Source: Lucifuga dentata (taxonomy: Eukaryota > Chordata > Actinopteri > Ophidiiformes > Bythitidae). Taken from it: DNA of 64,000 nt. Under the pieces are notes generated by a model. It saw only the letters and a list, made by a program, of their open reading frames with translations, ran no database searches and was not told the DNA's origin. Each line of letters opens with the position of its first letter. Position 1 is the first letter of the stretch. The DNA lies in the NCBI GenBank assembly GCA_014773175.1, contig VXCM01001246.1, positions 96,200 to 160,199 of the forward strand. The letters are read 5' to 3'. Shown piece after piece: positions 45,984 to 57,274 of this stretch. The translations under genes and the position numbers were made by a program.

Positions 45984-46409
45984 CAGCCCAGTTTGGCTTT
46001 TATTTACCATGGGTGCCAATATTTGTGTGTAGCCTGGACAATAAAATATCATATAGTCTTTTGTGAAGATGTGTTTGTCAGTTTCTGCTATGAATAGAGG
46101 TGCAGATTATCTTCAATAAGCTTATGTAGCTTTGAAGTTGACTTACAGACAAAACACAGAGAGGCTGTGGAATTCCACAGCAGGTATGAAGAAGATAAAA
46201 TTCTCAGGATCTGTGAAGTATCACTTCCAGCTGTTGTAAAATCTATCAGAGCGTCTACAGTTGTCTTTGTGTCGTCTGATCCAAAGGTAGTTATAATGCA
46301 ATGCGCTGATTGTAGCCACAATACAGATTCCATCTCGTCCATAATCTACCACAAAATCTGCACATCCTCAGGAGAATGTTGACATTTCTGTTTTTCAGGT
46401 ATTGGGAAC
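45984..46409. other. Unique DNA
   Basis: No feature recognised. Confidence 0.45.
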
Positions 46410-46727
46410 TTTTAAAGTTCTGGAGTCTGAAGTCATTTTGCTATTTTGCTTTTCATTGGATTTGTCTTGTAATTTGCTACCTTAAAAGATGTAAAAGATG
46501 TAAAAAATCCTTTACTAGAGAGGGTAGTAAATTTAGGTAAATCTGGACATTTCTGTTGATCCTGACATTTTTTCTGCATGTTTTCTTCTTGATCCTGGAA
46601 AAAAGTTCTAAAAACATTGTGTGAGGGAAGTAATTCTTAAAAATTGTAGAAATTGATTCTAGACAATTCTATAAAATAAAAGAAAGTCTTGAAATGTATA
46701 ATTCTATTGAAAAAAAGCCTCCCCCCC

Positions 46728-46775
<48 letters not shown>

Positions 46776-47160
46776 AATGCCAGGAAAAAATTATTCATGG
46801 ATTCTGGAAAATGCAAAATAAATAAATAAATAAATATCAACAAAATTCTAGGAAATTTCTAGGAAAAAAACTACCAAAGAAGAAGAAGAATGAAAAAGAA
46901 AAAAATAATCGTTAGACAACATTAAAGAAACCCCCCAGAAAAAAACAGAGAAAACTATTTTTGTCAATACTTCCACTCTTAAAGGACCATACCAGTGATT
47001 TTGCATGTTTGAGCCCAATATACCCACATACATGTTACTGCCAACCATTTTCCAAAACATACTACTGGAGCCAGATTTTGGAATTTTTTGTTCCTACCTA
47101 CATCATATTTTACCATCCTGTCTAACTGCAAAAATTACTTTAGATTCCAAAGGGTTATGA
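46410..47160. mobile_element. PiggyBac-like TTAACCC MITE family member with a nested MITE
   Basis: The left part has TTCTGGAGTCTGAAGTCATT and the right end has AGATTCCAAAGGGTTATG, the family's inverted termini. A 70-bp poly-A tract (46730-46774) and a truncated A-family MITE (46979-47100) lie inside. Boundaries are approximate. Confidence 0.45.
46979..47100 (-). mobile_element. Kolobok-like MITE fragment, nested
   Basis: TTAAAGGACCATACCAGTGA and TTTTGCATGTTTGAGCCCAA are intact; similarity ends after GTTCCTACCT. Confidence 0.8.
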
Positions 47161-47205
47161 AAATGAACTTCTTCATTTTTTGCAATAATGATGGTTTATG
47201 CATAT

Positions 47206-47240
47206 CTTGTGTGTGTGTGTGTGTGTATATATACAGTGTG

Positions 47241-47275
<35 letters not shown>

Positions 47276-47500
47276 ATATGTATATATATATATAGATACG
47301 TATATATATATATATACACATATACATATATATACTTATATGTATGTATATATATACATATATATCTATATCTATCTATATCTATATCTATCTATATCTA
47401 TATCTATATATATCTATATATATATATATCTATATATATATCTATACATATATATGTATATATACACATATACATATATACATATATACATATATATATT
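47206..47500. repeat. Compound GT/TA/TATC microsatellite
   Basis: About 295 bp that pass from (GT)n to (TA)n, again (GT)n, then TATATC and TATACA arrays. Open frames rich in Tyr and Ile on this DNA are not genes. Confidence 0.95.
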
Positions 47501-47600
47501 TTAGGAAACTCATCCTTGGATTGCAAATCCCAATCCATTACAAGCCATTTACAGCGTTACAGGTGACTGTAAAGGAGACAAACACTGTCAATATTAGAGG

Positions 47601-47624
47601 TGATGATGATGATGATGATGATGA
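47601..47624. repeat. (GAT)n microsatellite
   Basis: Eight GAT units. Confidence 0.92.
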
Positions 47625-48685
47625 TCCATTATATTTGAAGGTGTAAGCTTTCTACCTATCATCCTCTGAGTCTACCAGAGATGTTTCTACAATGTTAAAG
47701 GAATATCACAAGGTCAAAAAAGTATGAATGTCATCCCATAGTTTCCAAATATTACAGTAAAGGATATCATTGAATTAAAAACTAATTATTTAAAATAAGC
47801 TTTATGATTGCAAGTCTTGCCCCTTTTGTGCAAACCGTAATAAGAAAGGACGAACACTTTATACTATCTACTCGCTTTAGAATGATCTCTGAAGCACTCT
47901 AAAAATGATTTGTCCTTAACCAAGCCAGACAGAGGTGCTATCTGACTACTTTTGTTTCCTTAGTTTTACTGTATTGTAGGGTTCACTGGAAAGGGTCAAC
48001 ACTTTGTATCAGCATTGTGAGAAAAACTATTTTAGAGATAAACCATTTTCCTTTTAGTAGAGGAAAATGGCCCTGCGCTCATGTGGCTTGTGCACCTCAA
48101 AANAAAAAAAAAAAAAAAAAAAAAAAAAAAAGCCACATTCTCTCATGCTGGGCCGTCTGCAGTAGGAGAATGCTGCTTTGCTTGAGGTAAAGAGAAGCAA
48201 TGGCCATTTAATTAACCTTTCCTGCCTCAATCTGCTCACAACAATTTTGCCTGTGACTCCCTTTAATAGTTTAACGACCTTGCTGTCAGTAAGACGAGAA
48301 GGACTGAGTCCAGGTATGATTTAATTAAAGGAGTCCACATGTTTAAGACTGTACCGATGGAAATGCAGAAATGTTGGGGTTTGTGGGAGTGACAGAAATT
48401 AGCTTTTAAATGACAGCATGCTGCACTGTGGAAATAATTAGCCAGGAAAAGCAAAAATACAGCAGCTATATGTTTGTCATTGGTGTTGTGCTGTTTTTAA
48501 CATGTCCAGTAGTGCGGATTTTATCCACAATACGGTGCTGGTGTCCCTGCAGATTGATTCCACGTGCAAACCAAAAGGCATCAGGGAGCAAATACTTTAC
48601 AATTTAAAGTACTCAAAGTGCGGCTCGGGACCACATCCAACCCTCCATCACAATAATGGTGAACAATGGTNAAAAAAAAGTTTTA
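47625..48685. other. Unique DNA with a poly-A tract
   Basis: A poly-A stretch with n at 48103. No gene recognised. Confidence 0.45.
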
Positions 48686-48960
48686 CTTGAGCGCTGTTGC
48701 CTCACAACAAGAAGGTCCTGGGTTCAATTTTGACTGGGTCCTTTCCTTGTAGACTTATGTTCTCCCTGTGTCTGCATGGGTTTCCTCTGGTGCTCTGGTT
48801 TCCTCCCACCTCCTAAGACATGCAGGTTAGCTGAATTGGAAACTGTAAATTGACCGTAGGTGTGAATGAGAGTGTGAATTAGGTTGTCTGTGTGTGTGTG
48901 TGTGTGTGTGACCCTGAATAAGATAAGCGGGTATGGATAATGGATGGAAGGATGGATGTT
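48686..48960 (+). repeat. Retroposon-like fish repeat with GGAT tail
   Basis: Head GCGCTGTTGCCTCACAACAA and GAAGGTCCTGGGTTCAATTT, middle TGCATGGGTTTCCTCTGGTG and AAGACATGCAGGTTAGCTGA, then a GT array and GGATGGAAGGATGGATG. The head resembles a tRNA B box region. Confidence 0.7.
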
Positions 48961-49007
48961 TCACCTGTGAATTAACATACATTGTTTTCATAAAGTTGGA
49001 GAACACA

Positions 49008-49773
49008 CAGTGGTGGGCGATCAGGGCCAGCAAGGCCTTCTCTGCTGGCCTAGAGATTGTCAGAATCATCAAATTATGTTTTTATAATTTAATATATATT
49101 TTATTGATGCTATATGTATTTTACAAAGTTGGTTCCCATCAGTTTTGTTATTAACGTCATTTTATCGCTACGGTACTCTCTCCCTCAGTTTCGCTGCTTC
49201 CAGTGCAGCTCATAGAAATTAGAGCTTTTATCCAATCAGATTNNNNNNNNNNNNNNNNNNNNNNNNNNNNTAAAGACAGAAAGGAGGATGGACTTTGTCT
49301 TCAGATGATGAGCAGCTTTGGTAAGTCTGATGGATTTTTATGTGGCTGGAATCTGTGGAGAAGCCTGTTGAATCTGATTGTGTTATTTGTGTTTTACAGC
49401 ATTTTTGCTTGCTTGCTGGTCGTATGAGTAAATGTGATGGTTGTTGTGAGTTTGTTCTTGTTTCTTTGGTAATGACACTGATTTAGGCTATGCCATGTTT
49501 ATATGTGATGCAGCATCCTGTTATAATGTGTAATAATGCTACATCCTATTCATGTCTCTGCAGTTAGTGTGTTGTAACTGACATAGGTGTTGATCCTCGT
49601 GTTAAATCACTTTATTCCACTCGATAAAGGTTACTGTCACTGTGAATGTGGGCTGGTTATGTTGAATAACAACAACCTATAGCTCTAGTGTCATGGTGAG
49701 CTTATTAGAAGGTGGTTTAATTATGAGAGGATCGCTCTGAAGGCCTAGGTGTAAAATGCACGGCCCACCACAG
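49008..49773. mobile_element. hAT-like element with perfect 8-bp target duplication
   Basis: The termini are CAGTGGTGGGC and GCCCACCACAG (10 of 11 paired). Both ends are flanked by the same 8-mer agaacaca (49000-49007 and 49774-49781), the size expected of hAT integration. The apparent length of 766 bp includes a 28-base gap (49243-49270), so the true size is unknown. The intact duplication argues for recent insertion. Confidence 0.88.
49243..49270. other. Assembly gap (28 n)
   Basis: The only run of n in the window. It lies inside the hAT-like element, so the missing part could be of any length. Confidence 0.97.
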
Positions 49774-49781
49774 AGAACACA

Positions 49782-50406
49782 GCATGATGGGAAATGATTT
49801 ATGTGACTGTTTTGGATGCACATTTGTCATCTCTGTGTCCAACAGGTTTTATTGATGAAAACAAGCAAGCAATTCCTTGTCACACCCACCTGACCATGAG
49901 CAAACAAAAGTAAGTACTTCCAACAAAAAAAGAGAAAAGTTGATTGTGAAAACAACCAGTTCAGTGTGAAATGGACTGAAGACGATGCATTTATATTTAT
50001 TCCTTACATTACCGTCTTGTGCTAATCCTGAACTGCTGTGTATAATCTGCCAAACAACAGTTGTGGTTTGCAGCTGCTAACATCAAGCGCCACTATGAGA
50101 CAAAATATGCTAACTTTCATTCAGCTTTTCCATCTTGGTAGCATGATGTTTTTGCAAAAGCAAGATTTTATGGCTGTGTTGCTTCTTATATTACATTACT
50201 AGTAATCTCAACAAATTTATGAGGGACTAATTAATGATTTTTTTTTAATCACCAGCCCCTTGCTTCTGGCTCCCCTTCGTTTTGCAAAATTAGCCCCTGG
50301 CTAAAATTAGCTGACTATCCCTGCTTTCCATCTTTTACAGGCCATGTGTGTGAAATTTTGGGTTTCTCTCACTCAGGAAGAAACAGCCAAGTTAGCACAT
50401 TCATCA
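49782..50406. other. Unique DNA
   Basis: Nothing recognised except the exon-like segment at 49846-49909. Confidence 0.45.
49846..49909 (+). other. Exon-like 64-bp segment, unproven
   Basis: A clean acceptor (CCAACAG) and donor (AAAAGTAAGT) bracket an open 64-nt stretch beginning VLLMKTSKQ or, in another frame, GFIDENKQAIPCHTHL. No partner exon was found, so it is probably chance or part of an unrecognised transcript. Confidence 0.15.
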
Positions 50407-50858
50407 TTAAAGGGGCCATAAGAATACAAACGTGTTGAACATGATCAGATTTGCCAAAACTTTAGTTTTGTGCCAATAAGCCAAACCCATAAGTCTTGCA
50501 TTGCCCTGAAAGCTTTGTTTTTGATTGGTCCTGTACTTCTGTAACTTGTTGATGTCATCATGTATACCTTACCACACACCCGGTTAGACGCATGAAGTAC
50601 AAGGCTAGTGTGTGAGTTTTCGTTTTCCTGTTTGGTGTTGAAGGCTCAGACTTTACACAGCTGGCCAATCAGAGCAGAGATGGGTTTTTGGGAGGGGTCT
50701 CTTAAAGAGACAGCTGTTTTCACTCAGTGTACACAGTGGTGCAGCAGCAAGAGGATTAGATCAATGTGTTGTTTTACACATTAAAGTTCAAGTTGCATTA
50801 TTTCAAACTCTTAAATGAAAATAAGGACAGGGAAATCTGTATAATATGCCCCTTTTAA
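50407..50858. mobile_element. TTAAAGGGG-type MITE
   Basis: Left end TTAAAGGGGCCATAAGAATA, right end AATATGCCCCTTTTAA. It contains the GCCAATCAGAGCAGA and TTTGGGAGGGG blocks found in an abundant fish MITE. Its right TTAA is shared with the next MITE (50855-51430). Confidence 0.72.
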
Positions 50859-51430
50859 AGGAACATACCAGTGATTGTGCATGTTTGAGCCCAATAGATA
50901 CAACCCAGATACATGTTATGTTACTGACAACAAATTTCCAAAATATAAAACCATATTTTATTTTTCCCGTTATTTTTTTTTTTCAAATCTCCTAATCTTT
51001 CGAAATCAAATCTTCAGGTGATACACTCACCTTAAAATTCAATGTGTCACTTTCTAACACTTATGCACGATTGTAGAAGGCACGGTCACTTTAATTTCTC
51101 AGTAAAAGTCATCTTCTTCTGGGAGTACATTGTCTTCCGTGCAGCGCCATGTTGAATCAGTTAAATAAAGTTACTTTGGCAAAAAAACCTAATACACATT
51201 TTGTTCGCTGTGATGGATTATTTATATCAAGCACGTTTCAAGTCTCTACAAGTTGATTTTTATAGTGTCGTGGAATGAACTGAAACAAATGACAGTCTGG
51301 AAGGTAGGAAAAAAAATTATAAAATTTACATACATAGAATGTTTTGAAAAATGCTTGTCTGGAACATAACGTGTACACGGATTGTATATATTAGGCTCAA
51401 ACATGCACGATCGTCGATATGGTCTTTTTA
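50855..51430 (+). mobile_element. Kolobok-like MITE, subfamily A2, abutting another MITE
   Basis: Left TIR TTAAAGGAACATACCAGTG; the right end is decayed (CGATATGGTCTTTTTA). Confidence 0.84.
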
Positions 51431-52259
51431 TGTAAAGGATACTCAAAGTAATAATTTGACTCATTATCTTTAGCTTTGAGGAAAATGTACTTCTCGTGGA
51501 ACTCCTGGAGGTTACTTTGGATGCCATGTTCTACACAGACTACGTGACACTGATTTCAGCTTTCCAGACTCTCCATGCTGACTCTGCCTGCTGAGAGAAT
51601 GATGGAAGGCTGCCACGGTCATCTGTGACGCTCAGCTGACTGTCATACACACCACCGCTCTACTGATGAGAGCGAAATTACTTCATAATAGTCGGGGTGT
51701 TCCTGGTTTATATAACAATATGATAATCCTCTTTTCACACAATGATGATAATGATCATTATTATGGCAGGGGAGTAGGGGGTGAGGAAACCGAGCGGAAT
51801 GGAGACTTTGCCGCATAATCCTNATTATTATGGCAGGGGAGTAGGGGGTGAGGAAACCGAGCGGAATGGAGACTTTGCCGCATAATCCTCCCGCCTTGAA
51901 AGGTTAAATACGGATTTGAATATTATGATCTCCCACTATGAAAACGATAGTACCGCATTTGAAGAAAATGTGCTCATTGTGCACTTTTATGTGACAGAGC
52001 AGCAGGAGTGGCACGATTCACCACAGAAGACACGTGCAGTGCTGCATTTGTAGAGTTGGGGGAAAAAAAAGACTTTGACAAAAATGACTGTTTCCTGAAA
52101 TCTACTGTCAGATGCATTATTGTTTATCTGGAGCTGTAATGTGTCATTCTGTGTCCTCGTTTGACTTGTGGCATAGCTGCTTTGCTAACAGCAGAAAGTT
52201 GCAACTTTGATAGGCAGCGTCCATATGTAAACATGCATAACATCTGTACTGGGTAACTC
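51431..52259. other. Unique DNA with an artificial duplication
   Basis: Bases 51757-51822 recur at 51824-51889 after n at 51823. The remainder has no recognised features. Confidence 0.6.
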
Positions 52260-52823
52260 TTAAAGGACCATACCAACCATTTTGCATGTTTGAGCCTAAT
52301 ATATTCAATTTTCATACACATAACATTACTGACAATCATTTCCCAAAGCATACTACTGGAATGTTGAGTTAGAATTTTTTTTTTTCCCTACCTTCCATTG
52401 GTTTCAGTTCATTCTGGTACGCTATTAAAATCAACTTGTTGATACTTGAAACGTTCTTGAGATAGGTAATCCATCGTTGCGAACAAGATGTATATTCAGG
52501 TTTTTATTTTAGAAGTTTCATAATTTTAGCGTTTAAGCACAATAAAAAGCGTAGAGTGAATGTATGCCTCCATCGGGGAATATAGTCCCAAAAGAAGACC
52601 TGCGTTTATCGAAAAATCTTAACTATTAGCAGGCGAAACATTGATTTTTAAGGTGGGTGTATCACTTGAATATTTGATTTTGAAAGGTTAAGAGATTTTG
52701 CAAAATATCAGGAAAGCTGAAATATGGCTTTATCCTTTGGGAAATGGTTGTCAGTAAACTTATGTGTATGAAAATTTTATATATTAAGCTCAAACATGCA
52801 AAAGGGGTGGTATGATCCTTTAA
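52260..52823 (-). mobile_element. Kolobok-like MITE, subfamily A1
   Basis: TTAA-bounded; TIRs TTAAAGGACCATACCAACC and GTGGTATGATCCTTTAA. Confidence 0.87.
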
Positions 52824-52935
52824 TACTCTGGAATCTGAAGTCATTTTTGCTGTTTTACTTTTCACTGAATTTTTCTGCCATTTGCCCTCTACAACCTGCT
52901 TTGTTAATGATAAATTTTGGCTTGTGAAAATTTGA
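52824..52935. repeat. Fragment of the TTAACCC-type family
   Basis: TACTCTGGAATCTGAAGTCA and TTTGGCTTGTGAAAATT match 46412-46460 and 30890-30910. The MITE to the left inserted at its terminus. Confidence 0.5.
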
Positions 52936-54586
52936 ATATATATATATATTGTGAGTTATGACTGATAATTGAATAAACTTGAATAGGGCCAGCATCTGGT
53001 TGCAGGATGAAGGCAATATTTGGAAGAACTGTCTCAAAAACAGCTTGAATATGCCTCAGCTACATGAGTTATATAAGCCAAGGTAACTAGTTAATTACTT
53101 AAACTCTGAAACAGTTACAAGTACTTCCTGTCATTTCTGTATTTTTGGATTTCTGAATTGAAAGTATTGTACTATACATGTCCCTCATTGTGTAAATCGA
53201 TAATTGGGCCTATTGGAGTGACACCATTCTCACTTCATACATGAGATGCTTGACAAGTACGGGATATTTGGTGTTGACAGTGTATAATGTCCTTCCTTGC
53301 ACACTGTAGTTCTCCTTTAAGTGTGTTCTAATGTGAATAAAGACTCAAGGTTCTCATACGGGGAGAGACTGAATGAACAGAGCTGGTGTATCTCTAATTA
53401 TGGACACGTTGTTCTCGTCTAATGCAGCCACAAGGTCAGAACAGTTCCATTATGCATTTCACATAGATTCCATACAGTTTCACATAATGTAACACAATAT
53501 CATATCTTGGTAGTGCTCATGCTTATGACAAAAAGTAATCAGAAAAAAAAAAGATCTTCTGGTGAATTTCAGTGACAGAACATTTCAATAGCATTTACTC
53601 TTGCCATCTTTCAGCCAAAAAATGTAGAGAACCCGAAAGGCTTTTGATGGCTGTAATCGAGTGTCAGAAACGACTATTGTTCATGAAATCAAAGTGACAC
53701 TGACGGGGAAACAAGGAAGTCCATGCAAATCTCACCGTCGACAGAAGATTGCTGCTGGAGCTCCACCGCAGTGGCTGTCACCGTCAGCTTTCTGCTGCCA
53801 CTTTTTTTTCTCTTCAGCTGACAAGCTTGTTTAACACATGTTGGCTGAATTCCTCTGATCTCTCAACTATAAAAGAAATTAAAGAACTCGGGGTGTTTTG
53901 TGAGAATGCAGTATTTTTGCTGCTTCTATCCTAAGAAAAACATACTGCCACAAAGGTTGATTATTTATCCCAGAGGTCATTTTCTTGGCTTTCCGGAAAA
54001 AAACAAACAAAAAAAACCAAAAAAAAAAAAAAANAAAAAAAAAAAAAACATTCACTCACATCTGATAGTTGCCACTATATGAGGTGAAACAGATTCCAGC
54101 TTTCATGTTTGGGAAGACATAAAAGTCTGAGGCAAACACAAGCATGTTCAGCAACCAGCAGGACCATAATCACAGCATGTTTATCTTGTACAACTCACAG
54201 AGCCTTCAGTCCATGAAACGTATGTAATAAACTCTGAGCATAAACAAATGTGACTGGTGTGAACAAGCATCAAAGCAGCTGTAGAAAAGTATCAGAGGTC
54301 TTACTTGTGACCTTATGTCTCAGGCTCAGAACTTTTCAGTCAATACTTGCATTACATTATTTGCTCCTTTTTGCTGCATGCTTCTGTTTTGGCATGACTT
54401 TGGGAAAGTTTTCACCTTTTTCCTCATGCCTAGAATCAAGTGAAACGCTGTTTTGAATAGGAATCATCACATGATGATTGTGAAACATGCAAATACAAAA
54501 AAAGGTGAGAAGCCACTTCAGTGTAAAGGCTGAACTATAAAGCACTTAAAGAGCAAAATGAAGCAGAGCCGGCGTTTACATGTTTC
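52936..54586. other. Unique DNA
   Basis: No gene recognised. A-rich with n at 54034. Confidence 0.45.
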
Positions 54587-55044
54587 AAATCCTTTAATCT
54601 TTCAAAATCAAATGTTCAGTTGATACACCCACCTTAAAATTCATATTTTTGCCTTCTAGCACTTATGCACGATTGCAGAAGGTGCTGTCATAAAAGCCAT
54701 CTTCTACTGGGACTATATTTCCTGGCAGAGAAATACATCTTCTTCTGTGCAGCTCCACGTTGGATCATTTCAATAAAGTTTCTTTGACAAAAAAAAAACC
54801 CTAACAGACATCTTGTTTGCTGTGATGGATTATGTATCTAAAGCATGTTCAAGTCTTTACAAGTTGATTTTAATAGCGTGATGGAATGAACTGAAACCAA
54901 TGGCAGCCTGGAAGGTAGGAAAAACAATTCTGAAATTTACAGCCAAAGTAGTATATTTTGGGAAATGGTTGTCAGTAATGTAACATGCATATGGATTGTA
55001 TATACTTAGCTCAAACATGCAAAAATAGTGGTATGGTCCTTTAG
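54587..55044 (+). mobile_element. Kolobok-like MITE, A2, left end missing, extended right terminus
   Basis: Begins inside the element at TTTCAAATCCTTTAATC and ends GTGGTATGGTCCTTTAG. The next 36 bp (to about 55080) match the extra terminus of the copy at 40063-40578. Confidence 0.83.
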
Positions 55045-55091
55045 ATCCTTTAGATCTTACAGCCTGTTCTAAATTTAAAAAAAATTGAGGT

Positions 55092-55149
55092 ATGGTCCTT
55101 TAAGTCTCAAATATTATTGAAGAATAATATTTGAGGCTTAAAGGACCAT
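55092..55149. repeat. Hairpin of two facing MITE ends
   Basis: Arms 55092-55118 and 55123-55149 are inverted repeats matching at 26 of 27 positions around a 4-base loop GAAG. The outer part of each arm is ATGGTCCTTTAAG, the A-family TIR tip. Confidence 0.93.
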
Positions 55150-55179
55150 ATATTATTCTTCAATAATTTGTCAGTTTGT

Positions 55180-55615
55180 CATTTTCTATGATTCTAGAAA
55201 TTTTTAAATGAAAATCTGCAGAAAATATCCTGAATTTTATTTATTTCTTTATATGGGACAGTGCCCCTTAATTAACATTGACAATAAACTATTGCCAATG
55301 AAAATGTGCCGAAGTTAGTTAAACAGCTAATTTGCGCCTGTAATCAATTTACAAAAAAATTTAAATAGTTTTTCACATTCTAAAAATGAAGCATTGATTT
55401 AAAAAACAGTTTTTCGATTTTAGTGTAGGAAAAACAAAAAGTTATTAGAATCCAAAAAAACAAAACAACAACAACAACAAAAAAAAACCCTTCTTCACTT
55501 GATTCCAAAAGATTTTCCCCCACTTGATTGTCATGTGATCATGTTTGATGGATAATGTGCCAGAAATGACAACTCAAAAAAGTAAAATCACAAAAGTGAC
55601 TTCAGACTCCAAACT
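55180..55615. mobile_element. TTAACCC-type MITE fragment
   Basis: The right part ends AAAAGTGACTTCAGACTCCA, the subterminal signature of this family. Inner A-rich tracts and a TTGATTCCAAAAGATTTT block also match 37590-37610. The left boundary is uncertain. Confidence 0.4.
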
Positions 55616-55752
55616 TTCCTGTTGAGATTAAATTCTCACACAGCTGTGATGCAATGCAAGGTGATTTCAATGTATTTCATGATATCGTAGCCTAAAATGA
55701 TATTTCTTGAAGCAAGTTTTCGGTCTAGTTTAAGTTTTAGTGGGATGTCATT

Positions 55753-55965
55753 TTAAAGGGCAATATCAGCAGTTTTCCATATTCAAGTCCAATAAATATT
55801 TAATATATTACATGTTGCGTATCAACATGTTGCGTTACCAACAATTTTCCAAAATACTGTATAAACCCATATTTTAGTTTTTCCAAGGTTCCAAATCTTT
55901 CAAAATCAAATGTTCAGGTGATACATCCACCTTAAAATTCAATGTTTTCTAACATTTATGTGTCC
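55753..55965 (+). mobile_element. Kolobok-like MITE, A2, right half missing
   Basis: TTAAAGGGCAATATCAGCAG at the left; similarity continues to CCTTAAAATTCAATGTTTTC and then stops. Confidence 0.78.
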
Positions 55966-57274
55966 AAAACATGTCTGATCACTTTAAAACAGCATCACCA
56001 GCCGTTCGCTGCTAACATTTTTATTGCTGACTTACCATATTTCCTCTGTAGGCTTTTGTTATGTCAGCGTATAGTCTCTTTTTATACTTTACAAAATTTT
56101 TCTCAATATACTTCAATCACAAACTGTTTTCAGAAATGAATATTTGTTTTTTTTTTTAAATACTAAACCATATCATCAAAATACATCTGAACTGCATTAT
56201 ATAATTTGTCTCTGTGGGAAGCATTATCAGAGCACGAGGGCTATTCTGCCTGCATCCTCCAACAAAAAGTGCCATGTGCGTTTGTGTGTACGCATGCACG
56301 TGTGCACGTTACTCTGTGGCTACACTGTGTGTGTATTATGTGAGACTAGCATGTGCACGATTGCGGTAGCGGTTGTGTAGTTTGTACCAAATTTCAAACA
56401 CGATTTACATTCTCAATGTAATGTATTAAAACGTTGACAGGGCAAAAGGGATTCACAAGATGCTGCATTAGAAACTCAATTTCTGTGATGAATTGCCTGA
56501 AGCCACCGAATTACAAACTGCTCCCTACCACCTTCCCCCCCTCCTGTGGCTGAGAAGTTTANTTTATTTTTTTTTTTTGTGCATGTCAAAATCTTCTTAA
56601 ACCTCTCTCTTAATCTGATCTGCTGAATATGAGAGGTTTGAGGGTGAAAGGATTTTCAGAGTAAAAAAAGCATTCATTTTTCGTCTTGTTGTGCATCGCC
56701 TTTTCCAAGTGCCGGGTCAGTAATATTCCAAAAACTTGCTGCTTTGCTCTTCATCTCCACGCCACTGCACCGGTTGTCTCAGGGTTACGGATGTCCTCTC
56801 CATGCTCGCTCCTGCCTCGGCGTGTGTGTGTGACTGGTGAAAAGCTGCCACCTTAAGAAACTAAGTGTAAGCATTATTAACTGAGTATATTAGACTGATG
56901 GTGACAAATATTCATATAGGGAACAAGCACCACGTAATATACGGCTATAAAATATATACCCTTCATACACAATGTGGCTTCAACTGTATACAATGAAGTG
57001 ATAAAAACTCTATGCAGTCTGTCTTCAATAAATACCAAAAAGTCTGTTTTATATGTAATACATTTGCTGTCATTTTTCAAAAATATAAGTACCATTAGAT
57101 TCAAATATAAAATATAAAAGAAATTCTTCAAATTATTGTAAACATGGCATGAGGCTTCATTGATGGTTTTAACTTTAATAGACCATTTGTCTGGTTTTAT
57201 ACAGTATTATCTGACCATGAAGGTTCATCTTAATCATCCAGGTTGGAAGAGGGCTGGATGATTCACATTCAATC
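55966..57274. other. Unique DNA
   Basis: No gene recognised. The stretch 56580-56850 is less AT-rich and might be conserved non-coding DNA. An n lies at 56562. Confidence 0.4.

Noticed and set aside
47088..47646. Open frames of Tyr/Ile/Val in three phases
   Set aside because: They are translations of the GT/TA/TATC microsatellite.
48700..48760. tRNA gene
   Set aside because: Only a B-box-like stretch is present; no cloverleaf can be formed, and the block is part of a repeat with a GGAT tail.
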